From assembly GCA_002049455.2 (NCBI GenBank), contig KV918767.1:118256-182255 (forward strand): a stretch of 64,000 nt of DNA. The letters are read 5' to 3'. Origin of the DNA: Porphyra umbilicalis. Lineage: Eukaryota; Rhodophyta; Bangiophyceae; Bangiales; Bangiaceae. Shown piece by piece: positions 11,421-21,485 of the stretch (positions are counted from its first letter, which is position 1; the number at the start of each line of letters is the position of its first letter). Under the pieces are notes generated by a model. That model was not told the origin of the DNA, made no database searches, and saw only the letters and a list, made by a program, of their open reading frames with translations. Position numbers and translations under genes: made by a program.

Positions 11421-11951
11421 CATGAATGGTGGTGATTGTGGCGAGCTTCATCGGAGCAGTCGCGGGACGCGTCCTGCGTACAGGTGCCACGCCGCCACGG
11501 CGGTCGCCGACGGCACGACGCTGCCGCTGCGGGCCACCGCCGTCAACGTGGCCGCGTCCGCGTTTGGGGTCGTGACCTTCCCGGACTGGCGGGGGAGGTG
11601 GTGGAGCTTTACCGCGTCACACGTCGCGGCGGCTGCGTCGTTGTCACCGCGTCGGCGGACGCGGAGGGGGGGGCGTGCGCGCGGGCCGCCGCCGCCGCCA
11701 ACCGGCGGGCGTTTAGGCGGCACCCACCGCCGCCGCCGCGGGTGGGCGTGCGCGCGTGCGCGAAGGCGGAGGGGGTGGCGTCCGCACTGACGGCGGCGGG
11801 GCTCGTCGACGCGGCCGGCACGACGGTGAAGACGGTGTGGGTCAGCCCGACTGCGGCGGGGGTCGCGGCCGCGCTCGGACCACACCTCCACCGCGTGCCG
11901 TGGTACGTGGGGCTGGAAGCGGCGGAGCGAAACGTCTTGCGGGTGCCTTGA
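11421..11951 (+). pseudogene. SAM-dependent methyltransferase remnant
   Basis: Two overlapping forward frames together show the second half of a class I (UbiE/Methyltransf_11-type) methyltransferase. The first has ADGTTLPL and then VAASAFGVVTFPD, the post-II region. The second continues with GEVVELYRV and RRGGCVVVTA, the usual E-RVLxPGG-V strand. The two match if one base is missing near 11586, so the frame is broken by a single-base change. The SAM-binding glycine motif (DxGxGxG) is not seen upstream, so the 5' part is absent or beyond recognition. The C-terminal stretch to 11951 is continuous. No substrate can be inferred. It may be a pseudogene or a gene with a sequencing error and unseen 5' exons. 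Confidence 0.5.
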
Positions 11952-13010
11952 CTGGGGTACTGCAGGCGGCCGCGCCGCCGGGGGGGGGGGAGGCTCGCGT
12001 GCCCGCGGCCGCCTCGGTCGCGTCGGGCACCGTGCCGCAACCCACCGGCTGGCGGGGAGGCCGCGCCTGTGGTTGCCGGCTGCTGGTGGCGGCGCGCCCC
12101 CCGGGCGGGTCGCCACCGCCGCCGCCTTCGCGGTCGCTGTTGCCCCTGCCGTTGCCTGCGCAGCGGCTGCAGCCGCCGCTGATGCCGCCGCCCCCACCGC
12201 CGCCGCCGCCACCGCCGCTGCCGCCGTCGTCCTTGCCGTTGCAGCCGCCGGGATAACGACCCCGCCCCGCCAACAACATTGACGGTCGCACCCGAGCGCC
12301 GCAGCGGCGGGCGACAGCCTGGCGCTGTCGCTGCCGCCCGAGGTGGGGTGCCCACAAGGCGCCCTCCGCCGCGCGTGGGAGTGCACCCAGCGGAGGTCGG
12401 AGAACCCCTTACCTGCCGCCCGCCGCTTGGCGTCCACGCACATAGCCCGCGCCTGCTGGCGGTCTATGAAGGCCACCTGGGTGGCTGCCGGTGCCGCAGC
12501 GTCTCCGACGCACCCCACCCCCTTGCAGCGGCGGCGGCGAGGCGGGCACCATCCCGCCGGTTGAGATGCAGTGACGCCTGTCGGGTGTACCACCCGCCGC
12601 CCAAGGCGCCGCAGCGACCGTGCGTCCAGCAGCGGCGGGCCGCAGCCGCCGCCGCGGCGCGCGCGAGCGTGCACAGTCGGCGGCGGCTCGGTGCGGGGGC
12701 GGCGGTGCGGTCGGTGCCGTTGCTGACCGCCGTGCCGGTGCGGGGGGTGAGGGGCTCGCCCGTGGCGGCACCCGGCTGGCAGCATGTGGTCACGGCAGGG
12801 GGGGGGGGTCGACGCCCCCCGCGGTCGCCCCGCTGCGTCGCCCCCAATGTGGGCAGTCGGCTGCGGCGGAGGTGGTGGAGGGAGAACTGTAGTGGGCTTC
12901 AGTGGTGGCCGTGTTGCGGCGCGCGTGAGGGAGGGATGGACGGACGAGGAGGCTGTTGTCACCAAACGCCCTTCAAAAATGAGGCAGAGAATTGATAGCG
13001 TGTGACAGAA
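11952..13010. other. GC-rich low-complexity interval
   Basis: Several frames on both strands are open because of composition (Pro/Ala/Gly/Arg-rich). Near 12340-12540 both strands read as plausible protein, but no domain can be named and no strand preferred. A (CCG)n-rich stretch lies at about 12176-12236. Left without a gene call. Confidence 0.4.
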
Positions 13011-13143
13011 ATCGCTCCCGCGGGACGGAAATCCCCGCCGGTGCTGCTCTTGACGTCATGACGGCCTGCTGGCTCTTTCGTGGTGTGCAAATAGTTTGAA
13101 GGTTCTCAGTTTCCGCGAACGCGCTTTCATGAGACACGTTTTC

Positions 13144-13206
13144 GCCACGTTGCGCCACGTTTCGAAAATATTACTTGGGGCCGACGTTGCAGGGTTTGCT
13201 CTCACC
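13144..13206 (+). repeat. Short dispersed repeat, copy B
   Basis: Shares the 18-mer start GCCACGTTGCGCCACGTT and the end TGCTCTCACC with the copy at 975-1046, with a diverged middle. It ends about 37 bp from the 3' end of the SURF6 gene. Confidence 0.45.
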
Positions 13207-13242
13207 CGCCCGCCCCCGTCTCTGCCCCGCCCCACCCACGGC

Positions 13243-13708
13243 CTAGCGCCGCTTGACCTTGGTGCGCCCCTTGCCCTTCTTCTTGGCCAATCCCGCCTTG
13301 CGCGCCGTCGCTCGCTCGGCGAGGTTGGCCTCCCGCTTGGCCACCCGCGCTTTGGCGTCCCCCTTGGCCGCCGCCTCGCGCGCCGCCCACGCGGCGGCGC
13401 GCTTGGCCTTGGCCTTGGCCGCCCGGTCGAGCGCCTTGCGGATCCGCCGCGGGTCGTCCCGCACCGCCCCGCCGGCGGCGCGCGTCAGCGCCGTCTCGAG
13501 GCCGACCGCCGCGCGGCCGTCAGCGTCCAGCTCCGCCGCCGCCGCCGACGCGGCGGTCGTCGCCGCAAGCAACGCCGCCGACGGTTTGGCCGACAGCCGC
13601 GCGCGGCGGCGGGGGGGGGGGGGGGCGCCCCCGGCGGCCGTCAAGCCCGCAAGCCGCCCAAAGTCCACGTCCGCCACGGGCATGGCGGGCGCACCCGCGC
13701 GCGTCTCT

Positions 13709-13751
<43 letters not shown>

Positions 13752-13967
13752 ACGCGGTTGGGCGTGTCGCCGCCGCCGCCGCCTTGCGCTTTTTCCTCGT
13801 GCTCCCGCCGGCGGTGCCGCCAACGCCGACGGGCGCGGCGGCCGCTGCGTCGCCGCCCGTGTCCCCCCGCCGTGCCTTTTTGGCAGGCGCACCCGCCGCC
13901 GCCGCGGCGTCACCCCCGCCGCCGTCGCGCGCCACCCCCCCCGCCGCCGTCTCGTCGGCGGCGGCGC

Positions 13968-14035
<68 letters not shown>

Positions 14036-14808
14036 ACCTTTCGCTTTTTGGCGCCGCCGGCCGCCTTTTTGACGCGGCGGAACTCGCGGGGGCGCACCGC
14101 GTCGGGCTCGTCGGCTTTGCGCGCGCCGCGGTAGTCGGCGAGGCGGGTGTGGAGGTTGGCGCGCGCGGCGGCCGCCGCGTCGGCGGCGCCGGCGGGCCCC
14201 GCTGGCGGCGCCGCGGGTGCCGCCGCCGCCTCGGGCGCCGCGGCGGGCGCCGCCGCCGGGGGCGGCGCGGCAGCCTGTGGGGGGGCAGCCGCCGCCGCCA
14301 CCGTCGCCGCCACCGTTGGCGACAGAGGGGAAGGGGCGGCGGGCACCGCCTCTGCACGTGCCGCCGCCGAGGTGCTCGGCGGCGGCGCCGTCGCCCCGGG
14401 GGCGGCGGCGCTCACGCCCGCCATCCCCCCCGACGCGGCAACGGCGGCGACGGCGGCGGCGCGCGCAACGGCGGCGGCGGGGGCCGAGCCCGGCGCGCGG
14501 CCGCCCGCCCGTCGGCGGCGTGCCGCCGACGGGGCGGGCGCGGCGCACGACGCGGCGGCGGCGGCGGCGGCGGTGGGGGCGGCGAGAGCAGCAACTGCAG
14601 CGGCGGCCGTGGCAGCCGCGGACCGTGTGGCGGCCGCGGCGGCCGCGGCGGCCGCGGCCGCCGGTGCGCCGACCGGCGCGATCGTGCCCGCCGCCGCCGG
14701 CATCGACCCGACGTCGGCGGCAAAGACGGTCGTGGGGATGAGCCGCGCCAGGTGGAAAAAATGAGAGGCGTCTGCGGCGAGGACCGCCGCCGACGGGGGG
14801 GGCGCCAT
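13243..14808 (-). CDS. SURF6: Ribosome biogenesis protein SURF6/Rrp14
   Basis: A nucleolar RNA-binding assembly factor for ribosomal subunits. From the ATG at 14808 the product is 521 residues. The N-terminus has ADASHFFHLARLIP, the SURF6 N-terminal motif (a short helix ending in LIP). The middle is an Ala-rich, KKRK-rich linker with long Ala runs encoded by GCC/GCG repeats. The last 100 residues carry the SURF6 core with VRDDPRRIRKALDR and then a long basic helix rich in Lys/Arg/Ala ending KKKGKGRTKVKRR, as in Rrp14. The frame stays open upstream, but this Met puts the conserved motif at the N-terminus. The frame survives a 15-base G run at 13611-13625 (Pro codons). It is divergent from RPF1, which starts 725 bp away. 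No intron. Confidence 0.85.
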
Positions 14809-15532
14809 GGCCAGCAGGGAAGGCAGACGGCAGGAGCGGGTGACTGGGACCGGAGGAAAAGGGGGGCGCGAGTCGGCGATGCGGCAGAGCAAAAAGAAGA
14901 GGACAGAAGGAGATAAAGAGGGGAAAGAGAGCAGCGACTCGAGGAGTGGGTGGATGGGCAATGGCCGAGAATGGCCGTCCTGCTGCGTCGCTGACGCCGA
15001 GGTTGGCACCTGGTGTCGCGCGGCGCGGCCGAGGCCGCCAGAGCCAACAACGCGTCCCGGCTCCGAAGGGTGGCGACGCGGGTCGACGGCTGTGGCGCGG
15101 TCGAGGCGGATCCGAGTACAAGTAGTGCCCCTGTGTGCCTACCCAAAATCCGTGCACCGGTGATTGGGCGCGCGCCGACGGCGCCCCGCTGAGCCTCTGC
15201 GCGGCAACTGCGGGGAGGAAGGCGGTCGTGGCAGCGGGAGCGTGCCGGGCGGGACGCGGACGGCGACGGTGGCGGCGGCAGCGGTGACGGCAATAACGGC
15301 GTGAGTCTTCTTCTCGACGTCAGTGTCTGTCGTAGCGGCTGCAGCGTGCGAGGCGGCTTCTCGTCGACTGGAGCCGAGGCATTGGCGGCCGCTGCTCGGC
15401 TCCCGAGGCCGCGTCTGTGTGCGCTGCTCCCCCGCCCCCCGCCCTCTTCTCTCGGGTCTCGCCTGCCGCTCCCTCCTTCCTCCCCCCCGACGCCTACCTA
15501 CCCCCCCCCCCTCCCCCCAACTGCCGCCCACG
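14809..15532. promoter_or_regulatory. Shared intergenic region of SURF6 and RPF1
   Basis: These 724 bp separate the start codons of two divergently transcribed 60S ribosome-assembly genes. The side near SURF6 is purine-rich on the plus strand (GAGGACAGAAGGAGATAAAG, 14900-14919); the side near RPF1 is pyrimidine- and C-rich (15425-15520). No TATA box stands out. A bidirectional promoter is inferred from the arrangement. Confidence 0.5.
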
Positions 15533-16816
15533 ATGAACCGCCACCGCACGGCCAAGTCGGCCCCCCTCAACGACCAGTCGGTCAACCGGCTGGCGACGCG
15601 GCAGCGCGTCGCCGCGGACCGCGTCGCCAAAAAAGCCGCCAAGTCCGCCGCCCGCCGCAAGCGCCACGCCCAAGCCGCCGCGCTTGGCGACGCGGCGCCG
15701 GCGCCCAAAGTCCCCCGCACCCTCGACGCGTGCCGCACGCGCGACGCGGACACGCGGGCGGTCACGGCGGGGGAGGTGGCGGCGGACGCGGCGGCCGACG
15801 AGTTTGCGCCCGTCTACCGCGGGGACGTGGTGCCCCACGTCGTCATCACGACCGGCCTCGGGGCGGGGAAGAAGGCGAGCCACGGCTTTGCCGCGTCGCT
15901 CCTCGGCGTCGTGCCCAACAGCGAGTTCCTCGAGCGCCGCAACCTCACGCCCGCCGCCGTCATGCGCCACGCGGCGGGCATTGGCGCGACGGACGTGTTG
16001 CTCGTGCAGGAGGACCACAAGCGGTTGTCAACGCTCACGCACGTGCACCTGCCCGACGGCCCGTCGGCGGTGTGGCGGCTAACGTCGGTGGTGGAGGCGT
16101 CCCGCATTCGCGGCCACGGGGCGCCGCTGCCCGACCGCCCCGAGGTGCTCCTCAACAACTTTTCGACGGTCCTCGGCCACCGCATCGGGCGGATGCTCGG
16201 CGCCCTCTTTGGCGGCGGCGTCGGCGTGGCGGGGCGGGCGCGCCAAGCGGTGACGTGGCACAACCAGCGGGATTTTGTTTTTTTCCGCTTCCACCGCTAC
16301 GTCTTCAAGGCGGAGGGGGAGAAGGTTGCGTTGCAGGAGCTCGGGCCCCGCTTCACGCTGCGGCTAAACCGGCTGCTGCGGGGGGCGTGGGGCGCCCGCG
16401 CCAAGGGCGGCGGCGGGAATGGCGTGGCGTCGACCGTGCAGCCAGGCGTAGAGTCGGCGGCAGCGGCGGATAGCGATGAGGAGGAGGAGCGCGACGACGA
16501 GGACGAGGACGGGGAGGACGAGGACACAGACGAGGACGAGGGTGGCGACTTGGAAGCAGAGGTTGACCAGGGCGACGTGGAGGATGCGGGCGCCGCCGCC
16601 GTGGCGCCGCCGCCCGTCAGCGGGTCGGTCGCTGAGAACGGCGGCGCGACGGAGGGGTCCACGGCCGCAGAGGACGTTGCGGCAGCGGCGACGGCGCCTG
16701 CATCGGGCGCCGCCGCCAACGCGTCGCCGCACAAGGCGCGGCGGACGCGGGACGCGGGCGTTGAGTGGGTACGGAGCATCAAGGCGGAAAAGGATCGGCG
16801 GAAGTTCTTCCTTTGA
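15533..16816 (+). CDS. RPF1: Ribosome production factor 1 (Brix domain)
   Basis: RPF1 is a Brix-superfamily protein needed for pre-27S rRNA processing and recruitment of 5S RNP components to pre-60S particles in the nucleolus. The ATG at 15533 gives 427 residues, close to other RPF1 proteins. A basic N-terminus precedes TLDACRTRDADTRAV, where the conserved block begins. The Brix domain follows with PNSEFLERRNL, NFSTVLGHRIGRML, NQRDFVFFRFHRYVF and LQELGPRFTLRL in the expected order. Next comes an acidic Glu/Asp-rich insert (about residues 315-345). The C-terminus RRKFFL is the family's terminal motif. Unbroken and intronless. A T-rich 3' flank (16885-16915) follows, and the next gene (PheRS) converges from the other strand. 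Confidence 0.95.
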   Translation: MNRHRTAKSAPLNDQSVNRLATRQRVAADRVAKKAAKSAARRKRHAQAAALGDAAPAPKVPRTLDACRTRDADTRAVTAGEVAADAAADEFAPVYRGDVVPHVVITTGLGAGKKASHGFAASLLGVVPNSEFLERRNLTPAAVMRHAAGIGATDVLLVQEDHKRLSTLTHVHLPDGPSAVWRLTSVVEASRIRGHGAPLPDRPEVLLNNFSTVLGHRIGRMLGALFGGGVGVAGRARQAVTWHNQRDFVFFRFHRYVFKAEGEKVALQELGPRFTLRLNRLLRGAWGARAKGGGGNGVASTVQPGVESAAAADSDEEEERDDEDEDGEDEDTDEDEGGDLEAEVDQGDVEDAGAAAVAPPPVSGSVAENGGATEGSTAAEDVAAAATAPASGAAANASPHKARRTRDAGVEWVRSIKAEKDRRKFFL

Positions 16817-17073
16817 GGTGGGGCACCGGCGCGGCACAACCGTGTCACTCCACTGCTCTCTGCTTGCCGCTCCTCCTTGCCTTTTTGTTTTCTCTTTTTT
16901 TTTTGGTTTTTCATGCACTTGCCATGTCCACCGATGAGGCTGCTGTCAAGCATTTGGTTGCGTGTGCGGGCGCGCCCCGCCCGCCTTCCCACCTGCATCG
17001 CAGTCGTCTGACGCCGCCGCGCGCCCCCGACTCCACCGCGCCCGCGCCCGCCCCCCCCCACGCCGCACCCCCG

Positions 17074-17341
17074 TCAGCGGAGGCGCACGCCCATGGCGGC
17101 GACGACGCCCGCCCGCACCCGCGCCTGCACCGCGTCGACCTCTGCGTGCGTCAAACTGCGGTCCATACTCTGATACGTGACGCGGTAGCAGAGGCTGGTG
17201 GCGCCGTTGCGGGTAAAGGGCTCCCCAACGCGCGTGACCGCCTCGGCCCAGTCGCCGGCCACGCCGCGGACGACTTTGCAGACAGAGTTGCCCACCTCCC
17301 GCCACGGGTCGTCGGCGTCGGCCACCGCCACGGTGGGGTCG

Positions 17342-17394
<53 letters not shown>

Positions 17395-18657
17395 GGGGGG
17401 GGGCCCCGTGGCGGCGGCCGCGGACTCTGCGGGCGCCGCCGCCGCCCCCACCGGCAGCCAAAACGACAGGTCCTTGGCAACGGGCGGGTACTTGGAGTAG
17501 GGCACAAAGCGGACCGCGTCGGCGGCGGCGTCGCCCCCCGCCCCCGCCCCCCCCCCCCCCGGGGGTGCCCGCCCCGGAAGCGGGCGACGAAGCGCTGGTC
17601 GCGGCTCCCCAACAGCCGAATGTTGGGGGTGCCGTGGAGGACCATCCCGAGCCGATCGAGGCCGACGCCAAACGCCCACCCCACGACCGGCGCGTCGCGG
17701 CGCACCGCCCCCGCGCACGCGGCGGCGACGTCGGCGGCCGGCGGGCCGCCCGTCGGTGGCACCTCCCCGACCGCCGCGGCCGCCGCCGCGGCCGCGTGCA
17801 AGGCGGCGCCGTCAGTCGCGGGCGTCCACACCCCCCGCCTCGAGCACCGCCGGGTGCAGGAGCCCCGCGCCGAGGAGCTCGAGCCACGCCCCCCCCCCAC
17901 CACACTTCCAACTCCAACGAGGGGGCGGTGAAGGGGAAAGTCCCCAACCACCCACCCCAGGCGGGCGGTCGGCCCAAAGAGCGCCCGCGCGACCGACAGG
18001 AGGACGAGGCGGAGGTGGTCGAGCGCCGCGCCGGCGGTGGTTGTGTGCCCCGGGAAGAGCCGCACGCCGTCCATCTGGTGGAACGCCGGGTAGTGCGTCG
18101 CGTCGATCGTGTCCCGCCGGTACACGTCGCCGGCGGTCAGAAAGGCGGTCGCCCCGCCCGCCAGCAGCGGCAACCGTGTGGGCGGTCATGTGCGGCCGCA
18201 ACACCGTCGACGGCGTCACGTAGTAGGTGTCGGACGGCGCCCGCGACGGGTGGTCGGCCGGCACTTGGAGGGCGTCAAAGCAGGGGGCGGTCGGCACGAC
18301 CGCGTCGAGGGCGGTGTGGAGGCTCGCCACTGAACCCCCGGGGGGGGTCACATGCGCCCCCGTCCGCGGGTGGTCCCCGAGGCGGGCGGTGAGGCGCGCG
18401 AGCGGGTGGGGGGGGGCCGCATACAGCCGCCGGGGGGTGAGCGCCCAGATGGAGGGTGGGATGTTGGAGGTGGGGTGGGGGGGGGTGCTCCGGGACGGCG
18501 CCAGGGGGTGGGGAGGGGCATCCACCGGGGGGGGGGTGGGGGAGGAGGGGGCCGCCGTCGCCGTCGCGACGGCCGCAGTCGGCCGACGGCCGCCCGCGTC
18601 GAGGCGAGCGGCCGCCCGGCAGGGGCGCACGAGGCGCCCGCCGAGGGTGGGCGCCAT
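17074..18657 (-). pseudogene. Organellar-type phenylalanyl-tRNA synthetase, frame-broken
   Basis: A single-chain PheRS of the mitochondrial/plastid (FARS2) type, which charges tRNA-Phe in an organelle. From the ATG at 18657 an Arg/Ala-rich presequence leads to QVPADHPSRAPSDTYY, then GDVYRRDTIDATHYPAFH (motif 2), the FPFTAPSLELEV strand, the LGAGLLHPAVL stretch, VGWAFGVGLDRLGMVL (motif 3), and the FDX-ACB anticodon domain with SKYPPVAKDLSFWLP and YQSMDRSLTHAEV ending at 17074. All domains are present in order, but the reading frame changes about five times. Two changes sit at C runs (17889-17898 and 17547-17560); those near 18170, 17930 and 17820 do not. No splice sites explain them. Either a young pseudogene or a gene with sequencing indels. 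An Ala run (GCC repeat, 17343-17390) interrupts the anticodon domain. Confidence 0.8.
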
Positions 18658-19296
18658 GGATCCGCGCGAGGACCAGAGCGGGTTGCAACAAGGAGAAAAA
18701 AAGCTACAGCCCGTTCTTGCAAAAACGTCGCTCGCCAACTGGCGCACCGCTCTTACAAATCGGCCTTGACGGGGGTCGCAGAGGCCGATTGGTGAGAGTG
18801 GTGCAACAGTCGGCGTGCGAGGTTTGTTGAGAGCACGGCTGTACAGACAGTCGAGGACGTCCTTGTGGACGACGGGGAGGAGGCGGCGGTGGGGGGCTGC
18901 CGCCCGTCGACGGCCGCGGTCGGTGGGGGGGCGCCCCGCGCGCCGCGTCGCCGCCGCCGTCGTCTGCACCAGCGGCGTGTGCGGGGGACGCTGTGTGGGT
19001 GGGCGCGGTGTCGCCACTAGTGCCGCGGCCGCCCCGTCGCCGCCGCGGCCGCCGCCGCGGCCGCCGCCGCCGCCGCCGTCGCTGCCGCCCGAGGGCAGGG
19101 AGGGCGTGGCGGTTAGCGACAGGGGGCGTGCCCCCGCCACCCGCCCGCCCGACAAGAAAACGGACGGGACAACCTCCATGCGTCTGTCCAAACTCCTAGC
19201 GGCGCGCCCGCCCACGGGCGGTGGGGTCCCCCCCCCACCCCTTCAGCACGCACCTCCCCCCCCCCCCCCGCCCCGCCCTATAAAAAAGCCTCACCG
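18658..19296. other. Intergenic between PheRS and rhomboid gene
   Basis: Upstream region of the PheRS start. It contains (CCG)n-rich stretches near 19020-19090 and mixed low-complexity sequence. TATAAAAAAG is present at 19279-19288 on the plus strand, but no plus-strand gene follows. No coding frame recognised. Confidence 0.4.
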
Positions 19297-20122
19297 TCAT
19301 CGTTGTGGGGGCAGCATGCCACCCCCCCCCCGCACCCCCCCCTCCCCCCCACCCCTCCCCCGCTCCCCCACCCGCACGAGCGTGCGCACCCCCCACAGCA
19401 GCAGCACGCCCGCGAGGGCCCCCCCCAGGTGCGCAATGTGGTTGACCCCCCCCCCCCCCGCCCCCCCCACCCCCCGCCACCGCCGAGCGCGCCTCCTCCC
19501 GCAACCGGCCGACGACAAACTGGCCGAGCACCCCCACCTCCACCGCCCCCCGGAGGGTCCACTTGGCGCGCAGCAGCAGCGCCACGACAAAGAGCCCAAA
19601 CACCGCCCCCGACGCGCCCGCCGACACGGTCGCCGCCGGCAGCAGCGCGAGGGACAAAACGTTGGCGCCGACGCCGCAGACGACATAGACGAGGAGCAGC
19701 CCCGCGGCGCCCGCCTCGGCCTCGACGAGGCGCCCAAAGAGGAGGAGGAAAAAGAGGTTGCCACTCAAGTGCGCCGCGCTAAAGTGGCAGACCGTCGACG
19801 AGAGGAGCTGCCACCAGCGGGGGCGCGCGTGGGACAAGAGGAGGGAGGAGAGGAGGGGGGGGGCGAGCCGCCACGCCGTCGCCGCGTAGATGGCCGCGTT
19901 GAGGAGGATGAGGGTGAGCGTTGCGGCATCGCGGGGGGGGGGGGGGGGGGGGGGGGGGTGTTCCCCGCCCCCACCCCGGGGGGGCGGGGGAGGGGGGAGA
20001 GCGTCGCCACCAGTGGCGGTCTGCTGGCGGCGGCGCGGCGGCCGCCGCGTCGGGCGGCCCGCAGGGGGGGGGCGACACGTCGTGGGGGGAGGGGGAGAGG
20101 GCGGGCGCCGACGCGGGCCGTC

Positions 20123-20156
<34 letters not shown>

Positions 20157-20213
20157 CGCCGGTCGGCCAACGCGAACGGCCACGCCGGCGGGGGCGGCAA
20201 AGGACGCGTGCAT
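19297..20213 (-). CDS. Rhomboid-family intramembrane serine protease
   Basis: Rhomboids cleave transmembrane segments inside the membrane with a Ser-His dyad. From the ATG at 20213 an Ala/Pro-rich N-terminus (MHASFAAPAGVAVRVGRPAG) resembles a plastid or mitochondrial transit peptide. Then come the hydrophobic helix of LTLILLNAAIYAATAW, HLSGNLFFLLLFG (the HxxxN-type helix 2 motif with its Asn), GASGAVFG with the catalytic Ser (helix 4), and NHIAHLGGALAG with the catalytic His (helix 6), ending at 19297. The three parts lie in three frames that switch exactly at a 26-base G run (19933-19958) and a C14 run (19446-19459). All active-site elements are intact, so sequence error or length variation in the runs is more likely than decay. 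Four minus-strand genes are collinear here. Confidence 0.8.
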
Positions 20214-20550
20214 CTTGTCAGACGGGGGGCGTGCCGGAGGAGGGGGGGGGGGGGGGCGTGCCGTTGCTGACGTGGGCAGGGCGCGCGTGGCGGCGGCGCC
20301 GACCGACGCGGATGGGGGCGGCGGGACCGGTGGCGGCGAGGGACGGTCGCGGCCGCGCCCCCTTGACCTAGCGGGGGATGCCCCTCTGCTCCAGAACCCC
20401 TCTCCCTTTTCAGACATGGCGTTGAAAAGGGCGCGGAGCGGAAAAAGTGAATGGTGAAAACATCTGGGCAACATCCAGAGGACGTCGGGCGTGCGCCGTC
20501 TCGGCCCCCCGCGGCACACGCGCCCCGCCCGGCCGCCGGGCGCCCCCCTC

Positions 20551-20650
20551 CACCCACGGCCGGGCGCCCCCCCTCCACCCACGGCCGGGCGCCCCCCCGC
20601 CACCCACGGCCGGGCGACCCCCCTCCACCCACGGCCGGGCGCCCCCCCCC
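20551..20650. repeat. 25-bp minisatellite, four copies
   Basis: Four head-to-tail 25-bp units, each starting CACCCACGGCCGGGCG and ending in a C-rich tail, at 20551, 20576, 20601 and 20626. A partial unit precedes them (20531-20550). The copies differ by only one or two bases. The array ends four bases from the SEN2 stop and lies in the 340 bp between SEN2 and the rhomboid start. Confidence 0.85.
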
Positions 20651-20653
20651 TAG

Positions 20654-21454
20654 CTAGGACGACGTCCACCGGTCGATGCGGAGCTCCACCACCGTTGCGC
20701 GCGCCAAAAACGCGGCGCGGTCGGCCACCCCCCCCGGCGTCAGCGCCCCCCCCCCGTCACTCACCGCCGTGTACAGGAGCGTCTTGGCCACATTCTTGAC
20801 CAGCCGCAGGCGGTTTTGGACGGCGACCCAGCTCGCGTCGAGCGGCGCCCCGAGGGCGCCCGCCTCGCCGCCGCCGCTGCCGCCGCCGTCGGGCAGGCCC
20901 GCCACGGACAAGACGACACAAAACGAGGCGTGCGCGTGGCGCGCGGCGCCGACCTTGTACAACACCCAATCGACGCCATACTTGGCGCCCGAGCGGGGCG
21001 CCCACCCCGCCCCCCGGTAAAAGCGGTAGGCCGCGTAGGCGGCGGCAAAGCGGACGCCGCCCGGGGAGCGCGCGCAGCAGGCCGCCCACGCGGCGGCAGC
21101 CGTTAGGGCGGCCGCGTCGGCGGCAACGGCGGCCGCGTCGGCGGCGGCGGCGGCGGCAACGCCGCGGAGCGTCACGAGGCGGAGGCGCGGCGGCGCCGCC
21201 TCGTACGCCGCATAGTAGGCTTCCGGGAGGCCGAGCGCCAGGTGCTCCACCGCCGTGCGCTGCGCGGCGCGCTCGACGGCCGCCGCAGACGCGGCGGCCG
21301 AGGCGCCTTCGAGGGAGGAGAGGTTGCGGAGGGCGCGCCCTTTGGTGCCGACCGCCGCCGCGGCGGCGGCGGTGCCGGCAAGGGCAAAAAAGGGGCCCCC
21401 GCGGGAGAGGGAGCCTTTGCCAAAGCCGCCTGTGCCGTCCCACAACCCGTTCAT
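20654..21454 (-). CDS. SEN2: tRNA-splicing endonuclease subunit SEN2-like
   Basis: Catalytic subunit of the tRNA-intron endonuclease that cuts pre-tRNA at the 5' splice site. The ATG at 21454 gives 266 residues, short for SEN2. Near the N-terminus GFGKGSLSRGGP matches the GCFGKGxLSRSxP motif of TSEN2. The C-terminal nuclease fold has GWAPRSGAKYGVDWVLY (with the candidate catalytic Tyr), HASFCVVL (His) and NVAKTLLYTAV (Lys), giving the full Tyr-His-Lys triad. Between lies an Ala-rich helix. On the coding strand a C23 run (21463-21485) sits just before the start codon, separated by about 8 nt. Unbroken and intronless. The presence of SEN2 implies intron-containing tRNAs in this genome. Confidence 0.85.
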   Translation of the reverse strand: MNGLWDGTGGFGKGSLSRGGPFFALAGTAAAAAAVGTKGRALRNLSSLEGASAAASAAAVERAAQRTAVEHLALGLPEAYYAAYEAAPPRLRLVTLRGVAAAAAADAAAVAADAAALTAAAAWAACCARSPGGVRFAAAYAAYRFYRGAGWAPRSGAKYGVDWVLYKVGAARHAHASFCVVLSVAGLPDGGGSGGGEAGALGAPLDASWVAVQNRLRLVKNVAKTLLYTAVSDGGGALTPGGVADRAAFLARATVVELRIDRWTSS

Positions 21455-21462
21455 TTCGCTGT

Positions 21463-21485
21463 GGGGGGGGGGGGGGGGGGGGGGG
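21463..21485. repeat. G23/C23 homopolymer before SEN2 start
   Basis: Twenty-three consecutive G on the plus strand, so a C23 leader tract on the SEN2 coding strand ending about 8 nt before its ATG. A comparable tract (22434-22455) precedes the neighbouring SAP gene. Length is likely unreliable in any assembly. Confidence 0.8.

Noticed and set aside
12279-12965. Overlapping frames on both strands at 12.3-12.9 kb
   Set aside because: Three different readings look equally protein-like and none matches a family, so no gene was called.
19279-19288. TATAAAAAAG as a promoter element
   Set aside because: It is a good TATA word on the plus strand, but no plus-strand gene follows; it lies in the 3' flank of the minus-strand rhomboid gene.
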